Source: Streptomyces xiamenensis
Lineage (GTDB): Bacteria; Actinomycetota; Actinomycetes; Streptomycetales; Streptomycetaceae
NCBI RefSeq assembly: GCF_000993785.3
Contig: NZ_CP009922.3
Location: forward strand, 3,534,001 to 3,598,000
DNA: 64,000 bases
Direction: 5' to 3'
In this document: positions 54,654 through 63,794 of the stretch, piece by piece
How positions within the stretch are numbered: the stretch's first letter is position 1
Layout of the letters: every line of letters starts with the position of its first letter
The notes under the pieces: model-generated
Database searches by the model: none
Told to the model about the DNA's origin: nothing
The model's input: the letters and a program-made list of their open reading frames with translations, nothing else
Translations under genes and position numbers: made by a program

Positions 54654-55721
54654 TCAGGCGATGCCGGCGCCCGTACGGCGGCGGACGAGGAACATCGCGC
54701 CGGCGCCGAGGCCCACCGCGGTGGCACCCGCGAGGGCGAACATCGGCAGCGCCGAGGACGAACCGGTGGCCGCCAGCTCGCCGGTCACCGGCAGCTGCTC
54801 GAACTCACCCTGCGGGGCGGGCTTGTTGCCCTGCCCCTTGGTGCCGGTCGAGGGCTTGTCGTCCGGGGTGGTGCCGGCGGGAACGATCTCGAAGTCGTAG
54901 ATGTTCCACTCGCCTTCCTGGCACAGGCCGCCCTCGGCGGAGACGTAGACGCCGGTGCTGAGCGCGTAACCGGAGCCGGCCGGGGCGTCGTCGGCGACCT
55001 TCAGCCGCAGCTGGGCCTCGACGTACTCACCGGGGGCGAGGACGTCGGTCTCACCGAAGTAGCCGTACTGGTCCTCGATGTTCTCCCAGGCACCGTCGAA
55101 GAACCACTGGAGTTCGATGGCGATGTCGTTGAAGTCCTCGTTGTCCCAGCCGAAGACCTCGGCGTAGGCGTAGAGCGTCTCGACGGGCTTGTCGAACTCG
55201 TTGCTGATGCGGTAGGTGAACTCCGTCCACTGCCCCGCGACGACCTGGCTGGGCAGGCCGATCAGCTCGGCGTTGATGGGGGCGTCGAACTCCCAGTCGA
55301 CGCACTCGTCCTCGGGGTCCGGAAGGACCGGGGCGCCGCCGTCGTCGCCACCGCTCTCCTCGTCCTCGTCCTCGTCGCTCCCGTCCTCGGAGCCGTCGTC
55401 CGACCCGTCGCCGGTGTCGCCCTCGTCCTCGCCCTCGTCGTCGTCGTTGTCGTCCTCGGGGTCCGGGACGGTCTCCCCGCCGGTACCACCGTCGGTGATG
55501 CCCTCGCCGGCCGAGCCGGTCCCGTCGGTCCCGGTGTCGTCCTGCGCGGACTCGTCCGCGTCGTCCCCGTCCTGCGGTTCGGGGGTGGGCGCGTCCTGGA
55601 CGACCTCAGGGGTCTCGGACGGGTCCCCGTCGGCGGCGAACGCGGGGGAGGCGGCGAGCAGAGCCGCCGGGGCCATGACAGCGGTCACGGCAGCGGCTGC
55701 GGCGGCGCGACGAAGCTTCAT
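54654..55721 (-). CDS. Sortase-anchored (LAxTG) surface protein
   Basis: 355 residues. A Sec signal (MKLRRAAAAAAVTAVMAPAA to SPAFA) precedes an exceptionally acidic Asp/Glu/Gly linker (about 35-125). A beta-rich domain follows with two Cys (ECVDWEF, GLCQEGEW) that may form a disulphide. The C-terminus has LAATG at 316-320, a hydrophobic helix and an RRR tail, the sorting signal for class E sortases of streptomycetes. The domain is unknown. ATG 55721 places the signal correctly. Upstream DNA carries repeated GCCCATGG-like words. Confidence 0.9.
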   Translation of the reverse strand: MKLRRAAAAAAVTAVMAPAALLAASPAFAADGDPSETPEVVQDAPTPEPQDGDDADESAQDDTGTDGTGSAGEGITDGGTGGETVPDPEDDNDDDEGEDEGDTGDGSDDGSEDGSDEDEDEESGGDDGGAPVLPDPEDECVDWEFDAPINAELIGLPSQVVAGQWTEFTYRISNEFDKPVETLYAYAEVFGWDNEDFNDIAIELQWFFDGAWENIEDQYGYFGETDVLAPGEYVEAQLRLKVADDAPAGSGYALSTGVYVSAEGGLCQEGEWNIYDFEIVPAGTTPDDKPSTGTKGQGNKPAPQGEFEQLPVTGELAATGSSSALPMFALAGATAVGLGAGAMFLVRRRTGAGIA

Positions 55722-56384
55722 CAAGTGCCTCTCGGTAAAACGATGATGACACCGGGTTGGACAGCTCATGGAATCGATCGGTTGTGCCCATGGTGATTAC
55801 GGAATGGACACGAGATGCCCATGGGGAGAATGGGGCACTCACCGGATGGGCACAAAGAGAGGCCCCGGCCGCCGGCTTGGGGAAGCGGCGGCCAGGGCCT
55901 CTGCGATCAGCACGGGCGGCAGGGCGGTACCGCCGGTGCTGGGTGCCGCGGCGCCCGGGGGAGGCGCCGCTGCCGCAGGTCGGACCAATGGCGAGGGGGA
56001 GGCCACCGGCCGACCGGGTCGGATGACGCGTTCGCGGTATCGGACATGGTGGGGGATGGGGGGCGTTCCGGGCAAGGGCCTGGCGCGGGAATACGCGGAT
56101 GAGCCCGGATCGGCCGCGCCCGCCGTCCGCCTCCCCCTCGATTCCCGCCCTGAGCTGCCCTTCCCGTCCACCGCCGCACGCCAGTCGGCCGGTCCTCGGC
56201 GTCCCGAGGACCGGCCGTCAGGGTGGTGACCGGCCGGCTGTCCCCTGCTGCCCGGCCACGCGCACCGGAGCGAGGTCCCACGACGCCCAGGCGTCTCATC
56301 GCTCCGGGGACACTTCCTTCAACGAGGCGCGGGCCGCCCTGGTCACGCGCCGTACGGGTGACGGGCCGCGCGTGCGCGCGACGG
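55722..56384. other. Gene-free stretch
   Basis: 663 bp. Near the LAxTG gene there are four related words (GTGCCCATGG, ATGCCCATGG, ATGGGGCAC, ATGGGCAC) between 55785 and 55855. Further right lies a perfect hairpin (56187-56216). No frame has the look of a real protein. Confidence 0.6.
56187..56216 (-). terminator. 13-bp perfect hairpin behind chorismate mutase
   Basis: GGCCGGTCCTCGG (56187-56199), loop CGTC, CCGAGGACCGGCC (56204-56216), 170 bp downstream of the stop of the minus-strand gene. Confidence 0.75.
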
Positions 56385-56699
56385 TCAACGGCAGCCGGTG
56401 CCCCGGCACAGCTCCAGCAGCGTCATCGCCAGCCGGGTACCGCGCTCGCGGCCCAGCGCGTCACCGTAGTGCCGCAGGATGTCCATCTCGCGGGCGAGAT
56501 CGACCCGCCGCCCGCCGTCGGTGATGCGGATCTGCTGGATCTCGTCCGAGGCGCTCATCCGTTCCTTGATCAGCGCCACGATGCGGGCGTCGAGATCGTC
56601 GATCCGCTGCCGGGCACCGGCGATGCGCGCGGTCGCCGTGTCGGGGGCGGCGGTCGCGGCGGCGGTCGGGCTCGTACGGGTGCTCTGGGTGGTGGTCAT
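56385..56699 (-). CDS. Chorismate mutase (AroQ type)
   Basis: 104 residues, all helical. RIDDLDARIVALIKERMSAS is the first AroQ helix, with the active-site Arg/Lys positions. RVDLAREMDILRHYGDALG and MTLLELCRG complete the fold. It converts chorismate to prephenate for phenylalanine and tyrosine. A Thr/Ala-rich tail of about 20 residues precedes the core. ATG 56699. A hairpin lies 67-93 bp upstream of the start in the leader. The terminator at 56187 follows. Confidence 0.92.
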   Translation of the reverse strand: MTTTQSTRTSPTAAATAAPDTATARIAGARQRIDDLDARIVALIKERMSASDEIQQIRITDGGRRVDLAREMDILRHYGDALGRERGTRLAMTLLELCRGTGCR

Positions 56700-56765
56700 G
56701 TGTCGCAGGTCTCCTCGGTACGGACGGAGCCCCGGCCGGTCACGGCCCCGGCGCACCACGCGAAA

Positions 56766-56792
56766 GCGCCCCGGGCCGTGAGCCCGGGGCGC
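56766..56792 (-). promoter_or_regulatory. Hairpin in the leader of the chorismate mutase gene
   Basis: GCGCCCCGGGC (56766-56776), loop CGTGA, GCCCGGGGCGC (56782-56792). It lies upstream of the chorismate mutase start and downstream of the guaA promoter region on the other strand. An attenuator is possible, but so is a terminator for antisense transcripts. Confidence 0.45.
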
Positions 56793-56998
56793 CTGGTGGT
56801 CGCGTGTGCCGCGTCAGTGCTGAACGCAGCGCGCCGTGTGGCAGCCGGCCGGGCCGGTGCCATAGGTAAACAGACGCGCGTGACGAAGCATGCGCCCGAG
56901 TATGCCAGCGCACCCCGGCAACCGGCCAGCCGGGGCGCCCCCGCGCTCTCGGTAGACTCGGTGCCAAGAACCCCGCTCCACCGCCGAAAGGCCGCCCC

Positions 56999-58594
56999 GT
57001 GGCTTCTGCGCCTCCTCCCGCGCCTGTGTCCGCGCCCGACACCGTTCTCGTCGTCGACTTCGGCGCCCAGTACGCCCAGCTCATCGCCCGCAGGGTGCGT
57101 GAGGCACGGGTGTACAGCGAGATCGTGCCGTCCACCATGCCGGTGGCCGAGATGCTGGCCAAGCGTCCCAAGGCGATCATCCTCTCCGGCGGACCCTCGT
57201 CCGTGTACGCGGAGGGCGCTCCCGGCATCGACCGCGCGCTCTTCGAGGCCGGGGTGCCGGTGCTCGGCCTGTGCTACGGCTTCCAGCTGATGGCCCGCGA
57301 GCTGGGCGGCACCGTCGACAACACCGGCTCGCGCGAGTACGGCCGTACCGAGCTGGCCGTGGAGCGGATCGACTCCACGCTCTTCTCCGGCACCCCCGAG
57401 CGCCAGCAGGTGTGGATGTCGCACGGCGACGCCTGCTCCGCCGCCCCCGAGGGCTTCACCGTGAGCGCCTCGACCGACACGGTCACGGTGGCGGCGTTCG
57501 AGAACGACGAGCGGCGGCTGTACGGCGTCCAGCACCACCCCGAGGTGCTGCACTCCACGCACGGCCAGCAGCTGCTGGAGCACTTCCTGTACCGGGGCGC
57601 CGGGCTCGACCCCAGCTGGACCACCGGCAGCATCGTGGAGGAGCAGGTCGCCGCGATCAAGGCCCAAGTCGGCGGGAAGCGGGCGATCTGCGCGCTGTCC
57701 GGCGGAGTGGACTCGGCGGTGGCCGCCGCCCTGGTGGTCAAGGCCATCGGGGACCAGCTCACCTGCGTGTACGTGGACCACGGACTCATGCGGCAGGGCG
57801 AGAGCGAGCAGGTCGAGAAGGAGTTCGTGGCCTCCACCGGCGCCCAGCTGCGCGTGGTGGACGCCTCCGAGCGGTTCCTGGACGCGCTGGCCGGGGTCAG
57901 CGACCCGGAGCAGAAGCGGAAGATCATCGGCCGGGAGTTCATCCGGGTCTTCGAGCAGGCCCAGGCCGAGCTGATCGCCGAGGCGGGCGCGGCCGGCGAG
58001 GACGTGGCGTTCCTGGTGCAGGGCACGCTCTACCCGGACGTGGTGGAGTCGGGCGGCGGCACCGGCACGGCGAACATCAAGTCCCACCACAACGTGGGCG
58101 GGCTGCCGGACGACATCGAGTTCGAGCTGGTCGAGCCGCTGCGGATGCTGTTCAAGGACGAGGTCCGGATGGTCGGCGCCGAGCTGGGCCTGCCGGACTC
58201 GATCGTGCACCGGCAGCCGTTCCCGGGCCCCGGCCTGGGCATCCGGATCGTCGGCGAGGTGACCCGGGAGCGGCTGACCGTTCTGCGGGCGGCCGACGCG
58301 ATCGTCCGCGAGGAACTGACGGCGGCCGGCCTGGACCGGGAGATCTGGCAGTGCCCGGTCGTGCTGCTGGCGGACGTCCGCAGCGTCGGCGTGCAGGGCG
58401 ACGGCCGCACCTACGGCCACCCGATCGTGCTGCGTCCGGTCTCCTCGGAGGACGCGATGACGGCGGACTGGTCGCGCCTGCCGTACGACCTGCTGGCGAA
58501 GATCTCCAACCGCATCACCAACGAGGTCCCGGACGTCAACCGGGTCACCCTCGACATCACGAGCAAGCCCCCGGGCACCATCGAGTGGGAGTGA
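56999..58594 (+). CDS. guaA: GMP synthase (glutamine-hydrolysing)
   Basis: 531 residues. The N-terminal class I amidotransferase has nucleophile Cys92 ([10 protein letters not shown]) and QHHPEV. The ATP-pyrophosphatase domain has the PP-loop [12 protein letters not shown], and a C-terminal dimerisation domain ends [11 protein letters not shown]. It aminates XMP to GMP with glutamine and ATP, completing the pathway begun by GuaB. GTG 56999 gives the usual length; AAAGG precedes it. A long perfect palindrome terminates the gene. Confidence 0.97.
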   Translation: MASAPPPAPVSAPDTVLVVDFGAQYAQLIARRVREARVYSEIVPSTMPVAEMLAKRPKAIILSGGPSSVYAEGAPGIDRALFEAGVPVLGLCYGFQLMARELGGTVDNTGSREYGRTELAVERIDSTLFSGTPERQQVWMSHGDACSAAPEGFTVSASTDTVTVAAFENDERRLYGVQHHPEVLHSTHGQQLLEHFLYRGAGLDPSWTTGSIVEEQVAAIKAQVGGKRAICALSGGVDSAVAAALVVKAIGDQLTCVYVDHGLMRQGESEQVEKEFVASTGAQLRVVDASERFLDALAGVSDPEQKRKIIGREFIRVFEQAQAELIAEAGAAGEDVAFLVQGTLYPDVVESGGGTGTANIKSHHNVGGLPDDIEFELVEPLRMLFKDEVRMVGAELGLPDSIVHRQPFPGPGLGIRIVGEVTRERLTVLRAADAIVREELTAAGLDREIWQCPVVLLADVRSVGVQGDGRTYGHPIVLRPVSSEDAMTADWSRLPYDLLAKISNRITNEVPDVNRVTLDITSKPPGTIEWE

Positions 58595-58611
58595 CCCCAC
58601 ACGGCACCGTC

Positions 58612-58657
58612 AAAGGGTTCGCCCTCACCCACACGTGTGGGTGAGGGCGAACCCTTT
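58612..58657 (+). terminator. 46-bp perfect palindrome after guaA
   Basis: Positions 58612-58634 are exactly complementary to 58635-58657 (23 bp per arm, no unpaired centre; AAAGGGTTCGCCC at the outer left and GGGCGAACCCTTT at the outer right). It starts 18 bp after the guaA stop and is probably the terminator. Confidence 0.9.
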
Positions 58658-58711
58658 CTGCGGTCGATAGGCTGATTTCCCGGTCTACTGTCCCGTCGTA
58701 TGGGAGGAATC

Positions 58712-59308
58712 ATGACTGCCGCAAAGCCGCAGACTTCTGCCGCGTGGCCGGTGCCGCCGCCCGACGGATACACGGTTGACCACCTGCTGACGCTGCCCGA
58801 CCTCCCGCCCCACACCGAGCTGATCGACGGGAGCCTGGTCTTCGTGAGTCCGCAGCGGAGCTTCCACACGCTGACGATGTTCGTACTGGAGGCGGGGCTC
58901 CATCGAACGGTTCCCGGTGAGCTGCGGGTGCGGCGGGAGATGACGGTCGTCATCGACACACGGCAGGGGCCGGAGCCCGACATCTGCGTCCTGCGGGCGG
59001 AAGGCATCCCCGACGACGAGAACGACGAGACGTACTACCGGGCCCGGCACGTGATCCTGGCGGTCGAGGTGGTGTCACCCGACTCGGAGAAGCGTGACCG
59101 CGAGCGCAAGCCGCAGCTCTACGCACAGGCCGGGATCCGGCACTTCTGGCGCGTCGAGCGTGGTGAGGACGGGCTGCCGCGCGTTCACGTCTATGAGTTG
59201 GACGAGACGACCCGTGCTTACAGCCTCACCGGTATCCACCACGACCAGCTGAAGCTCTCGGTGCCCTTCACCATCGACATCGATCTGACCACCGTCCAGC
59301 GGCTCTAG
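58712..59308 (+). CDS. Uma2 family endonuclease-like protein
   Basis: 198 residues of the Uma2/DUF820 PD-(D/E)XK-like superfamily. PPPDGYTVDHLLTLPDLPPH and TELIDGSLVFVSPQRS open the fold. The catalytic-type residues lie in PEPDICVL, AVEVVSPDSEKRDRERKPQLY and the following AQAGIRHFW. These proteins are greatly expanded in streptomycetes with no demonstrated role. ATG 58712 has GGGAGG five bases upstream; ATG 58700 is in frame but weaker. Compare the deleted copy at 41563. Confidence 0.88.
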   Translation: MTAAKPQTSAAWPVPPPDGYTVDHLLTLPDLPPHTELIDGSLVFVSPQRSFHTLTMFVLEAGLHRTVPGELRVRREMTVVIDTRQGPEPDICVLRAEGIPDDENDETYYRARHVILAVEVVSPDSEKRDRERKPQLYAQAGIRHFWRVERGEDGLPRVHVYELDETTRAYSLTGIHHDQLKLSVPFTIDIDLTTVQRL

Positions 59309-59339
59309 CCACCGGACGGCGATCGCCGAGCGAAGCGGG

Positions 59340-60011
59340 TCAGACCAGGCGGCGGGCCGTCGCCCAGCGGGTCAGTTCGTGGCGGTTGGAGAGCTGGAGC
59401 TTGCGCAGCACCGCCGAGACGTGGCTCTCGACCGTCTTCACCGAAATGAAGAGCTCCTTGCCGACCTCCTTGTACGCGTAGCCGCGCGCGATCAGGCGCA
59501 GCACCTCGCGTTCGCGCTGGGTCAGCCGGTCCAGGTCCTCGTCGACCGGGGTGGTGTCCGAGGAGGCGAAGGCGTCCAGGACGAAGCCGGCCAGCCGCGG
59601 GGAGAACACCGCGTCGCCGTCCGAGACGCGGAAGATCGCGTCCACCAGGTCGGTGCCGGTGATGTTCTTGGTGACGTAGCCGCGCGCCCCGCCGCGGATC
59701 ACGCCGATGACGTCCTCCGCCGCGTCGGAGACGGACAGCGCCAGGAAGCGCACCGAGGACAGCAGGCCCGCGCTGCGGCGCAGCACCTCCACGCCGCCGC
59801 CGCCCGGGAGGTGGACGTCCAGCAGCACCACATCGGGGCGGGTCGCCTTGATGACCGTGACCGCCTGGTCGACGTCGCCCGCCTCGCCGACGACCTCGAC
59901 GCCCGTCTCCTCGGTGCGGCCGATCTCCGCCCGTACCCCGGCCCGGAACATCCGGTGGTCGTCCACCAGGACCACCCGCGCCCGCCGCTCCGCCGCCGCT
60001 CCCGCTGTCAT
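59340..60011 (-). CDS. Two-component response regulator, LuxR type
   Basis: 223 residues. The receiver domain has VLVDDHRMFRAGVRAEIG and the phospho-acceptor Asp in DVVLLDVHLPGGGG. The C-terminal HTH is LTQREREVLRLIARGYAYKE with LFISVKTVESHVSAVLRKLQ. It overlaps the stop of the sensor kinase gene (ATGA), so the two proteins form a coupled pair. The PspC link suggests a cell-envelope stress signal. Confidence 0.94.
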   Translation of the reverse strand: MTAGAAAERRARVVLVDDHRMFRAGVRAEIGRTEETGVEVVGEAGDVDQAVTVIKATRPDVVLLDVHLPGGGGVEVLRRSAGLLSSVRFLALSVSDAAEDVIGVIRGGARGYVTKNITGTDLVDAIFRVSDGDAVFSPRLAGFVLDAFASSDTTPVDEDLDRLTQREREVLRLIARGYAYKEVGKELFISVKTVESHVSAVLRKLQLSNRHELTRWATARRLV

Positions 60012-61312
60012 GCCGATCGCTCCATCGTCAGTTCCACTTCTGTCCCCTCGCCCGCCGTGGACTTCACCCGCGCCGTGCCGCCGTGCCGCCCCATCCGGCC
60101 GATGATGGACTCGCGCACGCCCATCCGGTCGGCCGGTACCGTCTCCGGGTCGAAGCCGGGGCCGCGGTCGCGGACCGATACGAAGACCGTACGCCCTTCG
60201 ACCTCCGCGAAGACCCGCACCGGACCGCTCTCGCCACCGTACTTGGCGGCGTTGACCATCGCCTCGCGGGCCGCCTGGAGCTGCGCGTTCAGCGCCTCTT
60301 CCACCGGGCAGTCGCCGACGCACACCACCTCGATCTGCACGCCGTGGTGGTCCTCCACCTCGGCGGCGGTGGCCCGTACGCCCTCGGCGAAGGTCTGCGG
60401 TGCGGCGTCGTCCTCGGCCTCCGCCCTTCCGGGGTTCTCCGCGGACTTGTACAGCCAGGTCCGCAGGTCCCGTTCCTGGGCGCGGGCGAGCCGGGCCACC
60501 TCGCGCGGGTTCTCGGCGTTGCGCTGGATCAGGGTCAGGGTGTGCAGCACCGAGTCGTGGACGTGGGCGGCGACCTCGGCGCGTTCCTGGGCGCGGATGC
60601 GCATCGTGCGCTCCTCGGACAGGTCCTGCACGATGCGCACCAGGTACGGGCCGGCCAGCAGCGCGATCCCGACCAGTACGGCCACGGACGCCTGGAGCGC
60701 GGTGCTCAGCGTCTCGCCCGGTTCGGTCGCCGAGCGCAGCCATACGAAGCTGGTGACGCCGAGGGTGACGAGTACGGCGCCGGCCGCGGAGCGCAGCAGT
60801 GGTAGCCAGCGGGTGCGGCGGGTGACCTCGGCCCAGTGTTCTCGGCGGGCGTTGTCGGCCTGCCGCCACACCATCGCGGCGCCGACGGCGATGATCAGCA
60901 GCGGCCACAGATAGACGTCGCGGACCGAGAACTGGAGGTTGGCGGCGAGGACGCCCAGGGCGGTGGCCAGCACCGCGAGCGCCACCAGCTGCCCCTTGGC
61001 GGGTCGCCGCGGGCGCGGCGGGCGGTGTGCGGCGGCGGCAGCGGCGGCGGCCTTCTGCCCCGGCGTGCCCAGCGGGACCACGAACCAGAACGCGCCGTAC
61101 ACGAGCACGCCCAGACCGTTGGCCATCACCAGGACGGCCAGCACGAGCCGTACCCAGGAGACCGGCACGCCCACATGCCCGGCCAGGCCCTGCGCCACGC
61201 CACCCAGCCAGCGGCCCTCGGCGCTGCGGTACAGCTTGCGCGGGGGCACCTCCTCGGGCGGTGGCGCGGCCGAGGGCAGCGTGCCGCCCGCGGGCGTGGT
61301 GGCGGTGGTCAT
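60008..61312 (-). CDS. Sensor histidine kinase with N-terminal PspC domain
   Basis: 434 residues. The PspC domain (RKLYRSAEGRWLGGVAQGLAG) covers about 35-95 with its membrane helix. Further membrane helices follow, then the HisKA_3 region AHVHDSVLHTLTLIQ with the phospho-His, and an HATPase domain (NAAKYGGES, DRGPGFDPETVPADRMGVRE). It signals to the response regulator encoded next. ATG 61312; twelve more upstream codons are not family-like. It is divergent from a second PspC gene across 147 bp. Confidence 0.93.
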   Translation of the reverse strand: MTTATTPAGGTLPSAAPPPEEVPPRKLYRSAEGRWLGGVAQGLAGHVGVPVSWVRLVLAVLVMANGLGVLVYGAFWFVVPLGTPGQKAAAAAAAAHRPPRPRRPAKGQLVALAVLATALGVLAANLQFSVRDVYLWPLLIIAVGAAMVWRQADNARREHWAEVTRRTRWLPLLRSAAGAVLVTLGVTSFVWLRSATEPGETLSTALQASVAVLVGIALLAGPYLVRIVQDLSEERTMRIRAQERAEVAAHVHDSVLHTLTLIQRNAENPREVARLARAQERDLRTWLYKSAENPGRAEAEDDAAPQTFAEGVRATAAEVEDHHGVQIEVVCVGDCPVEEALNAQLQAAREAMVNAAKYGGESGPVRVFAEVEGRTVFVSVRDRGPGFDPETVPADRMGVRESIIGRMGRHGGTARVKSTAGEGTEVELTMERSA

Positions 61313-61459
61313 GCTCCGATCGTCACACGACCGGCCCCTCGCGCACATCAGGGGTGCCCCCCAGGGGAGGTGGGGAAATCCCCCGGAACACCGCCCCGCG
61401 GATCTCAGGGATTCCTCGGGGGCGGTCCCGGATCCCGGCTGTCGGCGGCAGGCCGCACC

Positions 61460-62947
61460 ATGGAGGGCATGAGCGTGGACGAGGCGGGCCCCTCCGCACC
61501 CCCGGCAGCGGCGGCGTCACCGGCCGCACCGGTGACGGCGCGGCTGACCCGCAGCCGCCGGCACAAGGTGGCCGGCGGGGTGTGCGGTGGCCTGGGCCGG
61601 TATTTCCATCTCGATCCGGTGCTGTTCCGGGTGCCGCTGGCCGTGCTGTCGGTCATCGGCGGCCTAGGTCTGATCGCGTACGGGGTCGCCTGGCTGCTGA
61701 TTCCGTTCGAGGGCGAGGAGGAGAACGAGGGCCGGCGGCTGCTGTCGGGCCGGGTGGAGGGCCCGGGGCTGACCGCGCTGCTGTGCACGCTGGTGGGCTG
61801 CGGGCTGTATGTGGCGTCGGTGAGCACGCGCCATCCGGCGATGTGGTTCTCGGCGATGCTGGTGGCCTCGGTCGGCGGGGCGGCCTACTGGTCGCGGCGC
61901 CGGGCGCTGGCGGGGGAGGACGAGCGGGAGCGGCGCACGGGTGCCGCGGAGGCGGTGGCGACCGCGCCGCCGGAGGCGCAGGCACCGCCGGCCAGGGCGG
62001 TCGCCTCGTGGTGGCGGGAAGCGGGCGGGCCCGGGGGAGCCGGGGCAGTCGGGGGAGTCGGGGGAAGGACGATGGCGGTGCACGGGCAGCAGGGGACCTA
62101 TCTGTGGGGGCCGGCGGACGCGGCGACGGGGCAGTACGCGCCGTACGGCGGGCCGCCGCCCACCGGCACGGCGCATCCGGGGGGCCCGGGCGGGCCGTGG
62201 GCGCCGCCGCCGCCGGGCACCCCGCTGACGCGGCGGGCGCCGATGCCGCCGCCGCGCCGCGGCGCGTGGCTGGGCGGGCTGGTCTTCCTGACCGCTGTGG
62301 TGGCGGGCCTGGTGGCGATGGCGGCCACCTGGTTCCGCTATCCGCTGGGCACGGTGCTGGTGTGCACCTTCGCCACGGTCCTGGTGGTGTACGGGGGCGG
62401 CTGGCTGCTCAGCGCGTTCTTCGGGCGGCTCGGGGCGGGCAGCGTGGTGGTGGTCGTGCTGACCACGGTGCTGCTGGCCGGGGCGTCGGTGCTGCCGAAG
62501 AACATCACCACGAGCTGGACGGACACGTCCTGGGAGGCGGTGGCGGCCGACCAGGTGGCGGACCGGTACGAGCTGGGGACGGGGCGGGGCTCGCTGGATC
62601 TGGGCGGGCTGGTCCTGGCGGACGGCGAGACCGTCCGCACCACGGTGGAGGCCGGCGCCGGGCAGATCAAGGTGATCGTGCCCCTGAACGCCGAGGTGGT
62701 CGTGCACACCAGGATCTCCGCCGGCGCGTACACCTACAACGAGGTGCCCGACTACGCTTCCACCGGCGGCCCCGACCATGTGTGGGGCGGGATCAACAAC
62801 GACCAGACGGACCGGTACGCGCCGCCGGGCGACGTGGACGCGGTCGGCACCGTGGAGCTGACCCTGGACATGGGGATCGGGCATGTGGAAGTGGTCCGCC
62901 TCGACACGCTCGCGGCACTCGATGCGGAAGCGGAGATGGCGTCATGA
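61460..62947 (+). CDS. PspC domain membrane protein
   Basis: 495 residues. The PspC domain is near the start (SRRHKVAGGVCGGLGRYFHLDPVLFRV), with a helix (VLSVIGGLGLIAYGVAWLLI). Three to five further helices and a Gly/Pro/Thr-rich loop follow. The C-terminal 130 residues look like a beta-helical toastrack domain (GSLDLGGLVLADGETVRTTV, AGAGQIKVIVPL). ATG 61460 is used; ATG 61469 is possible. It is divergent from the PspC histidine kinase, with which it probably shares a signal. Its stop overlaps the next ATG. Confidence 0.9.
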   Translation: MEGMSVDEAGPSAPPAAAASPAAPVTARLTRSRRHKVAGGVCGGLGRYFHLDPVLFRVPLAVLSVIGGLGLIAYGVAWLLIPFEGEEENEGRRLLSGRVEGPGLTALLCTLVGCGLYVASVSTRHPAMWFSAMLVASVGGAAYWSRRRALAGEDERERRTGAAEAVATAPPEAQAPPARAVASWWREAGGPGGAGAVGGVGGRTMAVHGQQGTYLWGPADAATGQYAPYGGPPPTGTAHPGGPGGPWAPPPPGTPLTRRAPMPPPRRGAWLGGLVFLTAVVAGLVAMAATWFRYPLGTVLVCTFATVLVVYGGGWLLSAFFGRLGAGSVVVVVLTTVLLAGASVLPKNITTSWTDTSWEAVAADQVADRYELGTGRGSLDLGGLVLADGETVRTTVEAGAGQIKVIVPLNAEVVVHTRISAGAYTYNEVPDYASTGGPDHVWGGINNDQTDRYAPPGDVDAVGTVELTLDMGIGHVEVVRLDTLAALDAEAEMAS

Positions 62948-63216
62948 GCCAGTACCGAGGGATCGACCGGCACCGTTTCGAGCCGGCCCGGCTGGTGCTG
63001 GGGCTGGCGCTGCTGGCCATCGGCGTCCTGGCCTACGTCCAGGCGCGTGACCACGAGGGGCGGCTGCCGGTGGGAGTGCTGCTGGCGCTGGTGGCGGGTT
63101 CGCTGCTGCTCGCCGGGGTGGTGTCGATCGTCACGCAGTCGGTGCGGCGCTCGCGCAAGGAGAAGGGCGAGGAGCGCGGCGAGCGGGACCGGCCGGCCGG
63201 GGACCGGCTGTCCTGA
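62944..63216 (+). CDS. Small membrane protein, coupled to the PspC gene
   Basis: 90 residues. Two helices (LVLGLALLAIGVLAYVQA and VGVLLALVAGSLLLAGVVSIV) are followed by a charged tail of Arg, Lys, Glu and Asp. ATG 62944 overlaps the PspC stop (ATGA), so it belongs to the same operon. The function is unknown; the context suggests a role with the PspC envelope system. Confidence 0.85.
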   Translation: MSQYRGIDRHRFEPARLVLGLALLAIGVLAYVQARDHEGRLPVGVLLALVAGSLLLAGVVSIVTQSVRRSRKEKGEERGERDRPAGDRLS

Positions 63217-63258
63217 GCGCCGTCCGCCGTCCGCCGTCCGCCGGGCGCCGGGCGACCG

Positions 63259-63762
63259 TCAGCCGAAGATGAGGCTGCCGCGGCGGTGTTCGCGGTGGGC
63301 GAGGTGGGCGTCCAGCGCGTACGGGCCGCTGCCGGTCAGCGCCAGCGTGATGAAGCCGAAGAGGTAGGGCAGGTCGGCGCCGAAGTAGTACGGGGACGTG
63401 CTCCAGGAGACGGTCAGCCACATCAGGAACGTGAGGAGCGCGCCCAGTACGGCGGCGGCCCGGGTCAACAGGCCCGTCAGCACACAGAGTCCGACGAGGA
63501 TCTCGGTGATCGCCGCGCCGTGGCCGACGAGCGCGGGGTGGTCCGCGGCGAGATCCACCAGCCACGGTACGGGGGTGCTCTCGCGGGAGAACTCCAGCAG
63601 GGCGAGGGAGTGTTCGCGGGAGAAGGCGGAGAACGGGCCCGCGTTCAGGTACTTGTCCAGGCCCGCGTAGAGGAACGTCACGCCCAGGAAGAGGCGCAGC
63701 GGCAGCAGGGCGTAGCGGGCGGCGGTCGGGCCGCCGGGGCGCGGGTCGGGTGTCAGTGCCAT
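63259..63762 (-). CDS. DoxX family membrane protein
   Basis: 167 residues with four hydrophobic helices. LPLRLFLGVTFLYAGLDKYL is the DoxX opening, GAAITEILVGLCVLTGLLTR the second hallmark, and the third and fourth helices follow to FGFITLALTGSGPYALD. DoxX-like proteins are linked to redox or thiosulphate-quinone functions in some organisms; here there is no further hint. It is convergent with the small membrane-protein gene. Confidence 0.9.
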   Translation of the reverse strand: MALTPDPRPGGPTAARYALLPLRLFLGVTFLYAGLDKYLNAGPFSAFSREHSLALLEFSRESTPVPWLVDLAADHPALVGHGAAITEILVGLCVLTGLLTRAAAVLGALLTFLMWLTVSWSTSPYYFGADLPYLFGFITLALTGSGPYALDAHLAHREHRRGSLIFG

Positions 63763-63794
63763 GGCGGGCGCCCCCTCCGGTGGGTCGGAGTGGT

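Noticed and set aside
55768..56229. 153-codon frame in the gap before chorismate mutase
   Set aside because: Low-complexity Arg/Gly/Pro composition and no start signal; ends inside a hairpin terminator.
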